DNA of 64,000 nucleotides from the NCBI RefSeq assembly GCF_030272615.1, contig NC_081408.1, forward strand, positions 63,856,614 to 63,920,613. The letters are read 5' to 3'. Within the stretch, counting starts at the first letter, position 1, and the number at the start of each line of letters is the position of its first letter. The notes under the pieces are model-generated. The model was given only the letters and a program-made list of their open reading frames with translations, was not told where the DNA came from and did no database searches. The DNA comes from Cryptomeria japonica. Its lineage: Eukaryota > Streptophyta > Pinopsida > Cupressales > Cupressaceae. Shown in pieces: positions 34,892 through 48,034 of this stretch. The translations under genes and the position numbers were made by a program.

Positions 34892-37800
34892 ATGACAACA
34901 AATATCTTCAAGAAGGAAAATCCCAAACTTGATGGAACTAACTATGGTATATGGAAGATCAGAATGGAAAGACATCTGAACTACATTGGAAGAGATATAT
35001 GGGATGTTACATAGAATGGGTATGTTGCTCCTACTCTGAATAAACCTAATCTACTGACCTTGTCTAAAGACTTGGAGAATAATTAGAAAGCAAGAGAAGC
35101 ACTTCTAAGCACATTATCAGATCATCAAATCATGGGATTATTAGATAGATCTACTACAAAATCTATTTGTGATAAACTAGAAACATTGAATGAAGGAGAT
35201 TCCACTGTCAAAATTGCAAAATTGGAATGTTACCGGGTCAGGTATGAAAATTTAAAAATGGAAGAGGATGAAAGAATTTTTGCATTTATGGAAAGGGTTA
35301 ATGAAATTGTTTTAGGAATACAATTTTGTGGAGGATCTTTAAGTGAAGATGAAATTGTTTCTAAATTTTTAATAGCTTTGCCACCGGCTTACAAAATGAA
35401 AGTGATAGCTATTAATGAGTTGAGAACAATGCCTAATACATCAGTATCTAAAAATACTTTGGTTGGAAAACTTTCAGCATTTGAGCTTGAAAATTTTGGT
35501 TCTATTGCTACAGTCAAGATTGATATAGCTTGTGAAGCATCATCATCAACATCATCATCATCATCATCATCTGACAAATCTGATTAGAAAGAACTTTATG
35601 TAAAAGAACTGGAAGATATCAGAAGAGAAAATGAAGAACTTGAAGAACTTGAAGCACTATCTGGAAGGAAGATGCCTAAAGGTCCAGTAGGAAGTAAGTA
35701 TGAAGGTAAAGAACCTTTCAAATGTTTTAATTGCAATAAAGTTGGTCATATGGTGTCTAGGTGTCCTGATAGACATTCAAGACTAAGAGAGGAGGCAAAA
35801 AGAACATATAAACCTAACCCTAAATATCAAAGATACAAATTTAAGAAAAACATAGATAAATCATGTTACTATGTAGATGAAGGTGTTACAGATGACTCTG
35901 ATGAAGATCCAATAGATAGTGGATGGCCATTTGCTGCAATAAAAGAAGATCAATTGACACCTATTGTCAAACCGATAGAGCAGGCATTAGCAACAAAAAT
36001 TGATGTAATGGATCATTTATAGTGGTTGCTCGCATCATATGATTGGTGATAAAAGCACATTCTTATCATTTTAGGAATATCATGGAGCTCTAGTAAGATT
36101 TGGAGATGAAAAATCTTATTTAATCAAAGGAAGAGGCACTATATATTTGGATGGTAAGGACAATATTGACAATGTTCATTATGCTCAAGGTTTAAAGCAT
36201 AATCTTTTGAGTGTTGGTTAGTTAGTGGAAAAAGGATTTCAACTACAATTCAATAATGGAAAATGCAAAATCATGAACAAAACTAGATTGGAGATTGCAA
36301 CCAGTAATCAGACTAAAGATAATATTTTAAATTTGAATACCAGTGATAAGAATGGTTTTATTGCTCAGATTGATGAAAGTTGGTAATGGCATAAAAGACT
36401 CTGTAATGTGAATTTTGATTGCATTGTAAAGATCAGTTCAACCAAGGTAGTAAGGGATTTATGTAAGATTGTGAAACCTCATAATCCAGTATGTAAGGAA
36501 TGTCAAATGGGAAAGCAAGTTAGAACAACATTTAAGAGCATTTTTGAGAAATCCAATAATATTCTTGATTTAATTCATACTGATTTATGTGGTCCAGTAA
36601 GAACAAGGAGTTTTCAGGGTGATAGATACTTTATGCTAATAATTGATGATTATTCTAGAATGTGTTGGGTTACTTTTCTTAGGGAGAAATCAGAAGCTTT
36701 CGGGAGATTCAAGATATACAAGGCAATGGTAGAGAATGAAACCGGTAATAAAATCAAATGTTTGAGATATGATCAAGGAGGAGAATTTACATCTAGGGAA
36801 TTCAATGCATACTATGAAGAGAATGGAATCAAAAGATAGCTATTAGCACACCAGACACCCCACCAGAATGGAGTTGTGGAAAGGAAGAACAAAACTATCT
36901 GGATGTAGCAAGAACCATGATGATGGAAGTAAATCTACCTCATATGTACTGGAGAGAAGTAGTGAATACAGTGGTTTATACTTTCAACAGAGTTCACATC
37001 AAAGGTGAAACCAGTAAGACCCCTTATGAACTATGGTTCGATCATATTCCTACTCATAAATATTTCAAAATATTTGGAAGCAAATGCTATATTAGGAGAG
37101 ATGAGTCTATTGGAAAATTTTATCCTATAAGTGATGAAGGAATATTTATTGGTTATTAAACTAGAAGAAAGGCATATAGATGTTATAATAAAAGACTACA
37201 GAAAATCATTGAAAGTACTAATGTGAAGATAGATGAACATTTTAGAGGAGAATCAAGATCTATAGGTTATGAACCAACAATAGAAATGATTATAAATGAA
37301 CCAGCATAGATTGCACCAGAACAAAATGAAGAACTAGTCACACCGGCATCATCAAAAAACTCAACTATGACTGAAGAACAACAACCTATAAGTGGAAATC
37401 AAAATAAACCCAGGTATGTAAGATTGAATCATTTAGAAAATTAGATAATTAGAAATAAAAATCAAGGTGTTATGACAAGAGGAAGATTGGAAAATGAAGA
37501 GGTATGTTTAAGTTCTCAAGTTGAACCAGCATTAGTTGTTGAAGCATGTCAAGATAAACATTGTATAAAAGAAATGGAAGATGAATTAGAACAGATTGAA
37601 AAGAATAATACTTGGACATTAGTTCCTCGACCTAAACACAAAAATGTAATTGGAACTAAATGGGTATTTAGAAATAAACTTAATGAAGATGGTGAAGTAA
37701 TCAGAAACAAAGAAAGATTAGTTTGTAAAGGTTATTCTTAGAAAGAAGGAACTGATTATAATGAAACCTTTGCACCGGTAGCTAGAATTAAAGCAGTAAA

Positions 37801-39026
37801 ACTATTTCTTGCATTTGCAGCTCACAAAAAGTATACATTTTATCAAATGGATGTAAAATGTGCATTTTTGAATGGAGATCTTGAAGAATAAGTTTACATT
37901 GAACAACCTGATGGATTTTCATTAATAGATGATAAGGATATGGTTTGCAGGTTAATGAAAGCTTTATATGGAATGAAGCAAGCTCCCAGAGTTTGGTATG
38001 CTAGACTAGATAAATATCTTTTAAAGCTTGGATACAAAAAAGGTAATGCTGACAGTAATTTGTATTACAAAATCACCAATGATGACATTTTGGTTATTGA
38101 AGTATTTGTGGATGATATCATTTTTGGAGGAGAAGAAGGGTTATGTAAAGACTTTTCTAACAAGATGCAAGAAGAATTTGAAATGTCCATGATTGGAGAG
38201 ATAAAAAAAATTCTAGGTTCGCAAATTTCTCAAACGGATAAAGGTATATTCATTTGTCAAACAAAATACTTGAAGGAACTCTTGAAGAAATCTAGAATGG
38301 AAAACTCCAAACCGGTAAGCACTCCTATGACTACAACTAATAAATTGACATTAAAGGATGATTCAGCTCCTATAAATCTGACAAGGTCAAATATATGATT
38401 GGAGGGCTACTATATTTGACACAAACTAGACCTGATATAATGAATGCAGTGTGTATTGTTCCAAGATTTCAAAGCAATCCTAAAGAAAATCATGAAAGTG
38501 CAGTAAAAAGGATTTTCTGGTACCTACAAGGCACAACAAATCTTCGTTTATGGTATCCTAAGGATGACAATTTTGAGTTGTGTGCATATACAAATGCAAA
38601 TTAGGTAGGAGATATGGATGATAGAAAGAGTACCACTGGTAGTGCATTCTTTCTTCGCAGAAGATTAATTTCATGGATTAGCAAGAAGTAGAATATGTTG
38701 CAGCAACAACTAATTGCACTCAGGTATTATGGATCAAGCAAATATTGAAGGATATCAAGGTAAAATGCAAAGAACTAGTAATTATTTACTATGATAATTC
38801 AAAAGCAATAGATATATCAAAGAATTTGGTATTTCACTCTAAAACAAAGCATATTTCGATTAAGTATAATTTTCTGAAAGAAAATGCCAAAGAAAATGAA
38901 GTGAGATTAGTTAATGTGAATACTAAAGAGAAAATTGCAGATATTTTTACAAAGCCTTTTCCTAAGGAAACATTTGAACATCTCAGAGAGAAGATTGGGG
39001 TATTCACCTCACTGGTAGAGACTTGA
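34892..39026 (+). pseudogene. Element E gag-pol polyprotein remnant
   Basis: This is the most complete polyprotein in the window. Gag opens at 34892 (MTTNIFKKENPKLDG) and contains an intact zinc knuckle, CFNCNKVGHMVSRC (35723-35764). The protease site near 36020 reads YSGCSHH, so the catalytic Asp is replaced by Tyr, and a frame change lies close by. Integrase follows with HKRLC, CKECQ, HTDLCGP, YDQGGEF and NGVVERKN. Reverse transcriptase starts at the linker GVMTRGRL, with QMDVKCAFLNG near 37850 and FVDDIIFGG near 38108. RNase H has AYTNAN-stop-VGD and ends with DIFTKPFPKETF. Stops are mostly TAG or TAA where Gln or Trp is expected. About 30 codons around SKKQN are deleted near 38688. It is not functional as it stands. 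Confidence 0.9.
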
Positions 39027-39170
39027 ATGATGAAGATTAGCATCAAACCGACAGGGACTAACAAAAAAATATTTTTCCAATTTTGATGAAGGAGAGCTAC
39101 TGCTCAAGGGGAGTAGTTAGCTGCATTTTATGTTTTGATTTTGATTCTTGACTAATTTGGCATTTGATGT

Positions 39171-39361
39171 CAAAGGGGGAGAGGTGTCTATGAAAAAACA
39201 TTGTACTTGGAGAGATATATTTTGGTTTTTGTTATATTGTTTCTATTCTTGGTACAAAACTTTGTATTGAACTATTCTAGGAGATTGCTGGTATTTGTTA
39301 TTCTGTTTTTGGCACATAGATGTTTTTCCATCTCATGTTTCCATCAATGCCAAAGGGGGAG
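39171..39361 (+). other. Element E twin polypurine tracts
   Basis: CAAAGGGGGAGAG at 39171 is preceded by TTTGATGT. CAAAGGGGGAG at 39351 is preceded by ATCAATGC and abuts the 3' LTR. The two are 180 bp apart. The second is in the position of the plus-strand primer; the first is an extra copy of the same word. Confidence 0.85.
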
Positions 39362-40437
39362 CTTGGTAGTATTATGGATGAATTCTTCATGTGTTTCATT
39401 GGTTTTATCATTGATTTCAACACTTATCTTTTTGGAGGTCTTCATTGCTGATTTGGCACTCTAGTTATATTAGTTTATTGTTGAACCAACACATTGTGGT
39501 CCTAGTATGGACATCAGCTTATATGTTTCACTGAAAGCTCAGGAATTTGATGTTGGCTCGTTATCATCTGGAGATCATTTGGTTATGTCAAAGATATGGA
39601 TTGGATGTTTACATTTGGTGTTTTTCTTATTGGTCTGATCAGGTTCACATATTTGCCTTTACTAGTAGATAGGTCTAGGTTATGGATTGGTACAAGATAT
39701 CATGTTCTAGATCAACACGACACATTTTGGAAATGGTTTATTGATTGGATAATGTGTAAATGTATTGAGGCCGACATATTGTATTGCATCAAGACATATT
39801 TTCTAAATGTAATATCTTTAGGGAGATGAACTAATCATGAGGTCTTAGGTTTTGTATAAATAATTGTAAGATCTTATCTAGAAGATGTATGAGTGTATGT
39901 GTTAGTGTGTGCGAATATTGAAGATCATTGTGTGAATCACTCAGATATTATCTGAAGGTTGAAGGAAAGGTAATGAAGGTGTTTGGCACTCATAGTCAGA
40001 GCTTAAACTGGTACTAAATCCAACATTGTAGATGTTATACTGAAGCAGTACTTTTTTATTGGATTTAATGATCCAATTGTAGTTAGTAAGACTCCTATTT
40101 TGTGATTGAGTAGTGAGCTCTAGGCGGTTGGGCTTTTTGCATGTGTAGACCCCATTATTGTATTCACTTACTATCTATAGTAGTATCATCTGACTGTGGG
40201 TAAGGTTTCCCGCTATGGTTTTCCCCCTTACAGGGTTTCCACTTCAAAATCTTTGTGTCATGTGTTTTGGATGTGTTTTTCTTTCTGTTTCATGCATTAA
40301 GTTGTACTAGTATTGCTATAACTGTTAATCTATTTTACCAACACTAATTTTTAATTTGAAATAATTGGTTTTGGGTTATAATTTATTGACAACTAATTCA
40401 CCCCCCCACTCTCAGTTGTCCTTCCCACTTCCTAACA
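39361..40437 (+). repeat. Element E 3' LTR
   Basis: It is about 1077 bp and ends CCTAACA. The start is blurred because the expected TGTTGG reads GCTTGG and a 3-bp insertion follows. A TATAAATAAT box lies near 39855. It is shorter than the 5' LTR through small deletions, one of about 16 bp near 39930. Confidence 0.88.
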
Positions 40438-40442
40438 TTTTG

Positions 40443-41088
40443 TTATATTTGACTCAGACTAGACTTGATATAATGAATGTTGTGTGTCATTTTACTATGT
40501 TTGAAGCTGACCCTAAAGAATATCAAGTTACTACTATAAAAAGGATATTCAGATATTTGAAAGAGAGTTGATTTTGGTCTGTGGTATTCTAAGAATGATG
40601 GTTTCACATTGATTTCTTTTGTAGATTCTCATCAAGTAGGTGATGTTCATGACCGGAAGAGTATTATAGGCAATACATTCTTTTTGGGTAAGAAGCTGGT
40701 CTCTTGGGAAAGTAAGAAGTGAAATGCTATTTCTCAATCTATTGCAAAACTTGAATACATTGCTACTATTAGCAATTGTACTTGGGTTATTTGGATTTAG
40801 CAGATGCTCAAGGATATAAGATTTATTTATGATGAGCCTATTGCTATATACTGTGACAATTCAAGTGCTATCAATATTTCAAAGAATCTAGTATTGCATT
40901 CCAAAACAAAGCATATATCAATCAAGTTTGATTTCTTAAGAGAGAAGGTGAATGAGAAGGAAGTCAGACTGGAGTATGTATCTACAAAGGAATAGGTTGC
41001 ATATATCTTTACAAAGCCTTTGCCTAAAGATACTTTTGAGTCTCTTAGAGAGAAGTTGGGGCTAATTGCCTCTCCTGATAAGAACTAA
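40443..41088 (+). pseudogene. Element A pol remnant, second part (RNase H)
   Basis: The frame resumes after element E with LLYLTQTRLDIMNVV and IKRIFRYLKES, is shifted at about 40565, and continues through LISFVDSHQVGDVHDRKS, CDNSSAINISKNLVLHSK and IFTKPLPKDTF to a stop at 41086-41088. The residue pattern of copia RNase H is present, but at least one frameshift and TAG, TGA and TAA stops inactivate it. Together with 31013-33713 it makes one polyprotein lacking the reverse transcriptase core. Confidence 0.85.
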
Positions 41089-41240
41089 GATGCATGGATT
41101 TGCGTCAGTCTAGTAAAATTCACAAAGATATCTTGTGATCCACATTGATGAGTGATGTTGCTACTTAGGGGGATTAGTTAGTGTTGGTGTTCAGATTTGT
41201 TGTGACGGAATCCTGATTCTCGAACCTTTGTCATTGATGT

Positions 41241-41410
41241 CAAAGAGGGAGAGAAGCATGTGAAAAACACTAGAGAATTACGGGTTTTGTAATTTGAGTT
41301 ATTTGAGCTAATCCTTGTAACTTTTATGGAGATTTTTGAAGGATAATTTCTCTCTTTGCGTTGATTGTTTTTTACATTCATATGTTTCCATTAATGCCAA
41401 AGGGTGAGAT
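41241..41410 (+). other. Element A twin polypurine tracts
   Basis: CAAAGAGGGAGAG at 41241 follows ATTGATGT. CAAAGGGTGAGAT at 41398 follows TTAATGC and abuts the 3' LTR. The spacing is 157 bp. Confidence 0.8.
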
Positions 41411-42175
41411 TATTGGATGTTGTTGAGAGTTTTCTATAATGATGTGTTATCATTGATGTCAACATATTCTTTTGTGTATTCCAGTGTTGCAGTTTGGTTG
41501 AATGATTTGGTTTAGCCTATATATTGCAAATGAACTAATGAAAATTAAAGAGGTTTTGCTATGTTGTTTGTAGATGATTCATTTCTATTTTTTAGTGGTT
41601 CGTGTGATGTTTTGACCAGGTTATGAGATCCAGTATTGAGATTGATATTCAGTTGTTCACGTTATTCAATATTTTGGTTTGTGCTCTGAATTATTTTGAA
41701 ATTGCTATATCTTGAGTTGTGGATGTATGGGATGTGTTTTGGACATTGACGTCTATCCTTAGTTTGATTGGTTCATGATTTGGATGTCCACAAGCAAATC
41801 TTTCATGTTGATAGTCAATTTTGATGGTGTTCATAAGCTCTAGTGCTGAGATGATGATGGTTCTAGTAATCCGAGTTGGTGTGGTTGTTGTGGTGCAATT
41901 CATGTTGCTTGTGAATATCTCTAGATTGGGTTCTATGTGAATTGGTGGTCCACATTGATCATTGTGCGTGTTATTAAAAATTTACTTGTCCAGTGATGAT
42001 CTTCGTGTTATGCAACATTCTTGGTGGTTGTATCATATTATGGATGATCAAGGTGTACTTCTTGGAGGTGTTGCATGTTTGCAGTGTTGATTTGGATCCA
42101 GACTATTTCCTAGCTGACATTATTTTGGTTTGCATATGTTTAAGCGTGTGAGGTTATTATTTTGTAATTTATATT
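41411..42175 (+). repeat. Element A 3' LTR, first part
   Basis: It starts TATTGGATGT (TGTTGG in the 5' copy) and follows the 5' LTR to TTATTATTTTGTAATT. There it is interrupted by the 5' end of element C. The missing U3/R/U5 remainder should lie to the right of C, outside the window. Confidence 0.85.
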
Positions 42176-42191
42176 TGTTGGAATTGCATGA
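42176..42191 (+). repeat. Element C 5' LTR, first 16 bp
   Basis: TGTTGGAATTGCATGA matches the start of the C 3' LTR at 62710 (TGTTGGCATTGCATGA). The last five bases are the left copy of the element B target duplication. Confidence 0.85.
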
Positions 42192-43624
42192 CGATGGTAT
42201 GATGAAAGAATAAGTATCTGGTAGATTACTGAGAGGGGGGGGTGAATCAGTAAACTAAAAAACTGATACAAACTTCCCAAACTAAAACTCAAACTCACAA
42301 AGTAAACCTATCAATAGAATATTACTGTCAAGATCAATACTCATAAGAATACTCAACATCAATCGGTTAACTGTTGAAGTAACTTAACAGTAAACAACAT
42401 TCAACTTGTAAACATCCAAATGCTTAATCATATATCAACACACTCCATCTCTCAATGCTTACAGTTATCATGCCTTATCAGAAGTTAATCAAATCAACAA
42501 TAAACACAAAAACATTCACCACATGACACAAATGTTTATACATGGAAAACCCAAATAGGTCAAAACAACGTTGAGATGAGACTCACAACATAGCTATTTG
42601 AAATCTTCTGAAGTTCACCCAGTTAGGATCCAAGCCTGTTAAATCTTTTACAATAAGTCCTATTAAGAATTGATCATGTTAGGAATCACCTGGTTAAGGG
42701 ATTTACAAATGCCTTGATAAAAAGAAAATACCCTATTAGGAGTAACCTCCGTAGAGGATTTGAGATTCCAAGCTAATGGACCACCTTGTTAGAGGATTTA
42801 GGAAGTATCCAAGTTTGTTAGAGCTTACCCAGTTAGGGGATTTCAATTCTGTTGTAATTGTTAGAAGACAATAGGTTTTTCTTGATATGTCTGAATAGCA
42901 CTACATTTGCTTGATCAGATCCTTTTTAGCTTCAATCTACCTTTACCTAAACTATAGATTCATTCTTCAGTTAGGCAACCACACACTCAACTGATTTCAG
43001 CCAATTCTTGCTAGCACCTTTTACAAAATAACTTCATCGACCTTAAATATAAATCAATTAGCTCAGTAAACTAACAAAAACCTAATTCTCTCATATAGAT
43101 TACAAAAAAATTGGTTCAAGTGTGGCTGTTGGATTTACATAGAAATCTATACACATTCTTCACAAAAATTTCAACCGCTTCATTAGACTCATAACTCATC
43201 ATGCGCTTTGCATTAGATGCAATCCACTTTGCTCATTCCCTAGACAATCAAACAAATGCATGAAAACATTCTAACTTATCTTCATACAATGACCACACAT
43301 GTCACCATCTTTACCGCTCAATAGATAATAAACTAACATAACCATTTCAGCAAACTTAATCGATTAGGGATTAGCAAAAAAAAGAACTAGTAGGGTTTAC
43401 TAGTTACATAACATAGAAAGGGTTTAACCTTATACACCAATTACCATTTCAACTCACAAACTTACATATCTATTTACAACATCTTCCTCAAATCTCTTCC
43501 TTCCAGTTACAAGACAATATCAATAACAACAATATCAGCAATATCATAAGTACCATTACCGGTAGAATTGACATCAATGACAACATAAGATATCATTAAT
43601 GCAATCTTCATGCAAATGCCAACA
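42192..43624 (-). repeat. Element B 3' LTR
   Basis: It is 1433 bp. On the minus strand it runs from TGTTGGCATTTGCATG to CATACCATCG, where the terminal CA has become CG. Confidence 0.9.
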
Positions 43625-43796
43625 ATCTCCCCCTTTGGCATTGATGGAAATACAAATATCAAGGCCTCTGATTACTATTTGTGAATGGTGAATAGGAATC
43701 CTGGTTTACATTATCAAGTATTCACCATGCTTTGTCTGTCTTCAGCCTGTCGCTAGCTTCCCTTACCATAACCACAAAATTCTTCTCCCCCTTTGA
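43625..43796 (-). other. Element B twin polypurine tracts
   Basis: On the minus strand CAAAGGGGGAGAAGA (43784-43796 core) comes first and CAAAGGGGGAGAT (43625-43637) abuts the 3' LTR. The spacing is about 157 bp. Confidence 0.85.
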
Positions 43797-43957
43797 AATA
43801 AATGCCAAATTGAAATTGAAATATGTAATTGCAAATTTTCACTGTGTATCAACAACATACTACAACTTGATGCTCCCCTTATGGAATACATCCCCTTCTA
43901 CATCAATCCATCTAAGATTTGTAAGTGATTCGGGGACTGATACAATCAACATCACGC

Positions 43958-46900
43958 TCAACTAACTTCATGAAAAGGGACAATGCCTAGTTGACTTCTA
44001 AGACACTCAAATGTAGTCTTAGGAAAAGGTTTGGTAAATCAATATGCAATTTACTCCTTGGTAGAAACATGCTCTAAGATAACATCTTTACTTTGAACTT
44101 TTTCCCTTGAAAAGTGATACTTCACATAGAATATTTATAGGTTCTGAGATTTTCTTCTTACAACCTTCCAAAATGTGCCTCATCCAAATAGTTTGTGTGC
44201 AATTCATATAAGCCACATCATACCCAGCTTCAGTAATAGATTGTGAAGTACAACTCTGCTTCTTACTACTCCATGAAACAAGCCTTCCTCCTAGAAAGAA
44301 TGCTCCACTGGTAGTTCTTTTCCGATCATCAACATTTCCTGCATAATCAGCATCTGTGTATACCTTCAAATCAATGTTTCCTCCACATGGATACCATAGT
44401 CCATAGTCAACTGTACATTTCAGATATCTAAAAATTCTCTTGGTTACTATCAGATGTGCTTCCTTTGGATTCTTTTGGAATCTTGCAACTATACCAACCG
44501 CATGGGCTATATCCAGTCTGCTGTGAACAACATAGTGTAATTTGCCAATCATTGACCTGTATTCCTTTTCATCAACAAACTTAGATTCATCTTCCTTGGA
44601 CAACTTACAACCTACAATCATTGGTGTTCCAACTAGTTTATAGTCACTCATGCCAAAAGTCTTCAAAACCTCTTTCACATACTTGGATTATGTAATGAAA
44701 ATACCATACTTCATTTGTTGTATCTGCAAGCCTATGAAATTTTTTATTTCCCCTACTAAAGACATTTCAAGCTCATTTTTCATTTCATCTGCAAAACTAT
44801 TGCTCATGACATTATTACCTCCAAAAATAATATCATCAACAAATACTTCACTGACTAGTATTTAATCTCCTTCAGACTTGAGATAAACATTACTATCATC
44901 ACTAGTTCTTGCAAAGCCTATCTTCATCAGATGTGTATGAATTCATTCATACGATGATCTGGGTGCCTGCTTTAATCCATACAAAGCTTTATGCAATTTG
45001 CATACCATGTCTTTCTCATCTATCAAAGCATAACCATCTAGCTGCACTATGTATACCTCTTCTTCCAATATCCCATTCAAAAATTCTGACTTAACATACA
45101 TCTGATATACCTTGAACTTCTTATGGGTTGTAAATGCAAGTAAAGTTCTAACACATTCCAGTCTTTCTACTAGTGCAAAATTTTCTCTGTAATCTTCTCC
45201 TTCTTCTTGCGCATAACGCTTGTAGACTAATTTTGCCTTGTTGCAAACTACAACACCATTTTCATTTAACTTTTTTCTAAATACCCATTTAGTGCCTATA
45301 ACATTCTTGTTTACTGATCGGGGTACTAGGGTCCAAGTGTTGTTCTTCTCAATTTGATCCAATTCCTCCTCCATATCTTTATACCAATAATCATCACCAA
45401 ATGCCTCCTTAGCACTTCTAGGTTCATTGGTGGAGATCATTCAAGAGTTCTCTCTTATTCTCCTTCTAGTTAGTACACCAACATCCTTATCCCCATTAAT
45501 CTACCCAGGACTATGGTTTAGTCTCACATACCTAGGAATAACATGATCATTCTCTTTAAGTTCAGCTTCTTCATTATCATCTTCTTCTGAATTTATTTGT
45601 TTTGGTTGAACAAGTGCATCAGAATTTTCTTTATCAGTTTCTAATTTAACAGTTTTAGGTTCCAAAAGCAAAATGCAAGGATCCTCATCCTTTTTCTCTA
45701 AACTAGTTCCTTCTGAGACTTCAAGACATTCATCTTCTCGAACATCAACCTTTATAGGCCTTACTCTTGGTGGAATAGCCAAGAAATATGCGTTCATCAC
45801 TCTTAGCTTAAAACTTGCTTATGTAATCACCTCTTTTAATAAAACATTTTCTACCAAATATCTTAAAATAACTAACCTCGGGTGATGTTACATACCAATA
45901 TTCATAAGGGGTCTTGTCCTTACCTCTTTTCACCATAACTTGGTTCATTGTGTAGACAGTTGTACTTGCAACTTCTTTCCAGAAAGTTTTCACTATACCT
46001 CCTTGTATCAACATTGTCCTAGCAGCTTCAACCACTGATCGGTTGTTCCTCTCTATGATACCATTCTGTTGGTGTCCTTGGTGCAGAAAGCTACCATTTG
46101 ATACCATTCTCATCAGAGTACTTAGTGAACTCCTCAGAAGTAAATTCACCGCCTTGATTTGTTCTCAGACATTTTATCTTATTGCTACTCTCTTTCTTAG
46201 CTAAGGCCCTGAATGCCTTGAACTTACCAAAAGATTCATTCTTATCGTTCAAGAATGTGACCCACATCATCTGTGAACAATCATCAATGAAGATCATGAA
46301 ATATCTATCATCTTGAATGCTTCTTGTTCTTATTGGTCCACATAGATCTATATGAACCAAATCTAACAAGTGCTCTATAGAGAAGTATTTCCTCTTGAAC
46401 GTTGAAGAATTCATCTTTCCTAACTGACATTCTTTGCAAAGAGCACTAACCGGTTTGTCTAGTTGAGGCAGACCTCCTACTATCTTGGCCTTGTTCACTT
46501 TGACAATGTTATCAAATTTAATGTGACAAAAGCTCCTATGCCAAAGCCAGCTACCATCTATCTTTACAATCAAATAGTTGCTAACTTTAGGATTAAGATG
46601 AAACGGATTACCTCTAGTTTGTTTCTTGGTTGCAATCAATTCACCTTTGTTGTCAAAGATTTTGCACATACCATTTCTAAACTCCAGTGGGTATCCTCTA
46701 TCATTAAGTTGTTCCACACTTAGAAGATTGTGCTTTAGACCTTCAACCCAATAGACATCGTCATCACTTCTCTTCCCATTAAGAGAAATAACTCCCTTAC
46801 CTTTAACCATATAGGGTGAGTCATTGCCAAATCTAATAACACCGCCATCAAATTTCTTCAAGGAAAAAAAATTTCTCCGATCACCGGTCATATGAAGTGA

Positions 46901-47962
46901 ACAACCACTATTAATGATCCAATCATCAGAGTTATCCATCCTAGACACCGGTGCATTATGATCTGATATCTCTTCCTTAATAGCTACAAACACAATATCT
47001 TCACTAGCATCATCATCAGATTCTTCATCAGTGATACCACTATCAACCGCTATTAGACAATCTCTCTTGCCTCTACCCTTATACTTTCTTAATTTATCTC
47101 TCTTGTGTTCATTTTCGCCATTAGGACAATTAGCTTCTATATGACCAATCTTGTTCCATGCAAAATATTTTAAAGGTAGTTTACCTCTATATTTCCTAGT
47201 GCCTCTTGGTAACCACTTTTCCAACAATGCTTCAAGCTCCACTAAGTTGTCTTCATCATCAACATCTCTACTGGATCTAGATTCATAGCCATGACAAGTA
47301 TCTCTACTTTTTCTCATAGATGGCTTAGAGATAGAAGCTCTGAATCTAGATTCTGATTTTTGTACACTACTATCATAGTCATTTAATTCAAAAGAAGTAA
47401 GTTTACCAATGATAGAGTCAAGAGTTACCTTATTTTTGTCAATGGACTTTAGCTCCTGAATAGCTACAACTCGGATAGCATAGACTAGTAGCAGGGTTCT
47501 CAGTACCATACTGATCACTATGGTATCTTCCACTTTCCCTCCTGCACTCTTTATTTCACTAACTATCTCTTTTATCCTTTAACCATGTTGCTAGATATTC
47601 TCACCTTCAGACATTCTCATGTCATCAAACTTTCCTCTTAGGCTCTCCTCTTTAGAAATCTTAACATGTTCATCACCGCTATAAATTTGTTCAAGTTTTT
47701 TTCATACTTCATATGTAGTTTTAAGACCATGAACATCTACATATTCAACATTAGATAGGGAGCTGATAATAGCCTCCAATTCTTGATGATTTTCTTGTTG
47801 TTCATTCTTCTAATCATCTGTCAGAGTTCCAGTAGGTCTAAAATACTAAGTTTCTACATGATCCCAATACTGACTTCCCAAACTCTTGATGTAAATCTTC
47901 ATTTTGTCGCTCCCTATCCTATAGTTATCTTTGTTGAACTTAAAACCTTCCTTCTTCATCAT
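43958..47962 (-). pseudogene. Element B gag-pol polyprotein remnant
   Basis: The frame opens at 47962 (MMKKEGFKFNKDNYR) and closes at 43958 after LGIVPFHEVS. A 481-codon open stretch (47533-46091) covers late gag to integrase. The zinc knuckle reads YFAWNKIGHIEANC, having lost two Cys. The protease site reads NSGCSLH with Asp changed to Asn. Integrase shows HIDLCGP, RTNQGGEF (Asp to Asn) and NGIIERNN. Reverse transcriptase keeps QMYVKSEFLNG and FVDDIIFGG near 44820. Frameshifts lie near 46100 and 45805, and TAA and TAG stops are scattered, several where Gln is expected (for example IT-stop-SKYVKEV). The RNase H part near 44100 is damaged by a deletion after EPINILC. Inactive. Confidence 0.9.
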
Positions 47963-48020
47963 GATCTACAAGATATTTTCCTCAATTTATCAGGCTTTTA
48001 GATTTAAGAGGACCTGAGAT

Positions 48021-48032
48021 GCTCTGATACCA
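48021..48032 (-). other. Element B primer-binding site
   Basis: On the minus strand TGGTATCAGAGC, complementary to initiator Met tRNA, two bases from the LTR end. Confidence 0.92.
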
Positions 48033-48034
48033 AT

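Larger units (their letters stand above)
33714..40437 (+). mobile_element. Copia retrotransposon E (inserted in A)
   Basis: It is a structurally complete element of 6724 bp: LTRs at 33714-34834 and 39361-40437, primer-binding site at 34837, gag-pol at 34892-39026, and twin polypurine tracts. It splits the pol frame of A so that ATTGGTGGTTTG on the left continues as TTATATTTGACTCAG on the right. Target duplication is GTTTG (33709-33713) and TTTTG (40438-40442), one difference. The LTRs differ at about one base in ten over the first 150 bp by eye, so the insertion is old. Confidence 0.92.
29564..42175 (+). mobile_element. Copia retrotransposon A (contains E; cut by C)
   Basis: The 5' LTR is at 29564-30955, with a primer-binding site at 30958 and a gag-pol remnant in two pieces (31013-33713 and 40443-41088) separated by element E. 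Twin polypurine tracts lie at 41241 and 41398. The 3' LTR starts at 41411 and is interrupted at 42175 by element C, so its remainder lies beyond the window. The two LTRs align readily (for example TTTGGATGTCCACAAGCAAA at 29931 and 41778). Most of the reverse transcriptase region is missing. A interrupts the gag-like frame of G; the left flanking pentamer is TAAGA. Confidence 0.9.

Noticed and set aside
39027-39360. An envelope-like gene between RNase H and the 3' LTR
   Set aside because: The spaces after pol in A, B, C, D and E are only about 190-350 bp and hold no long frame, so none of these is an env-carrying copia element.
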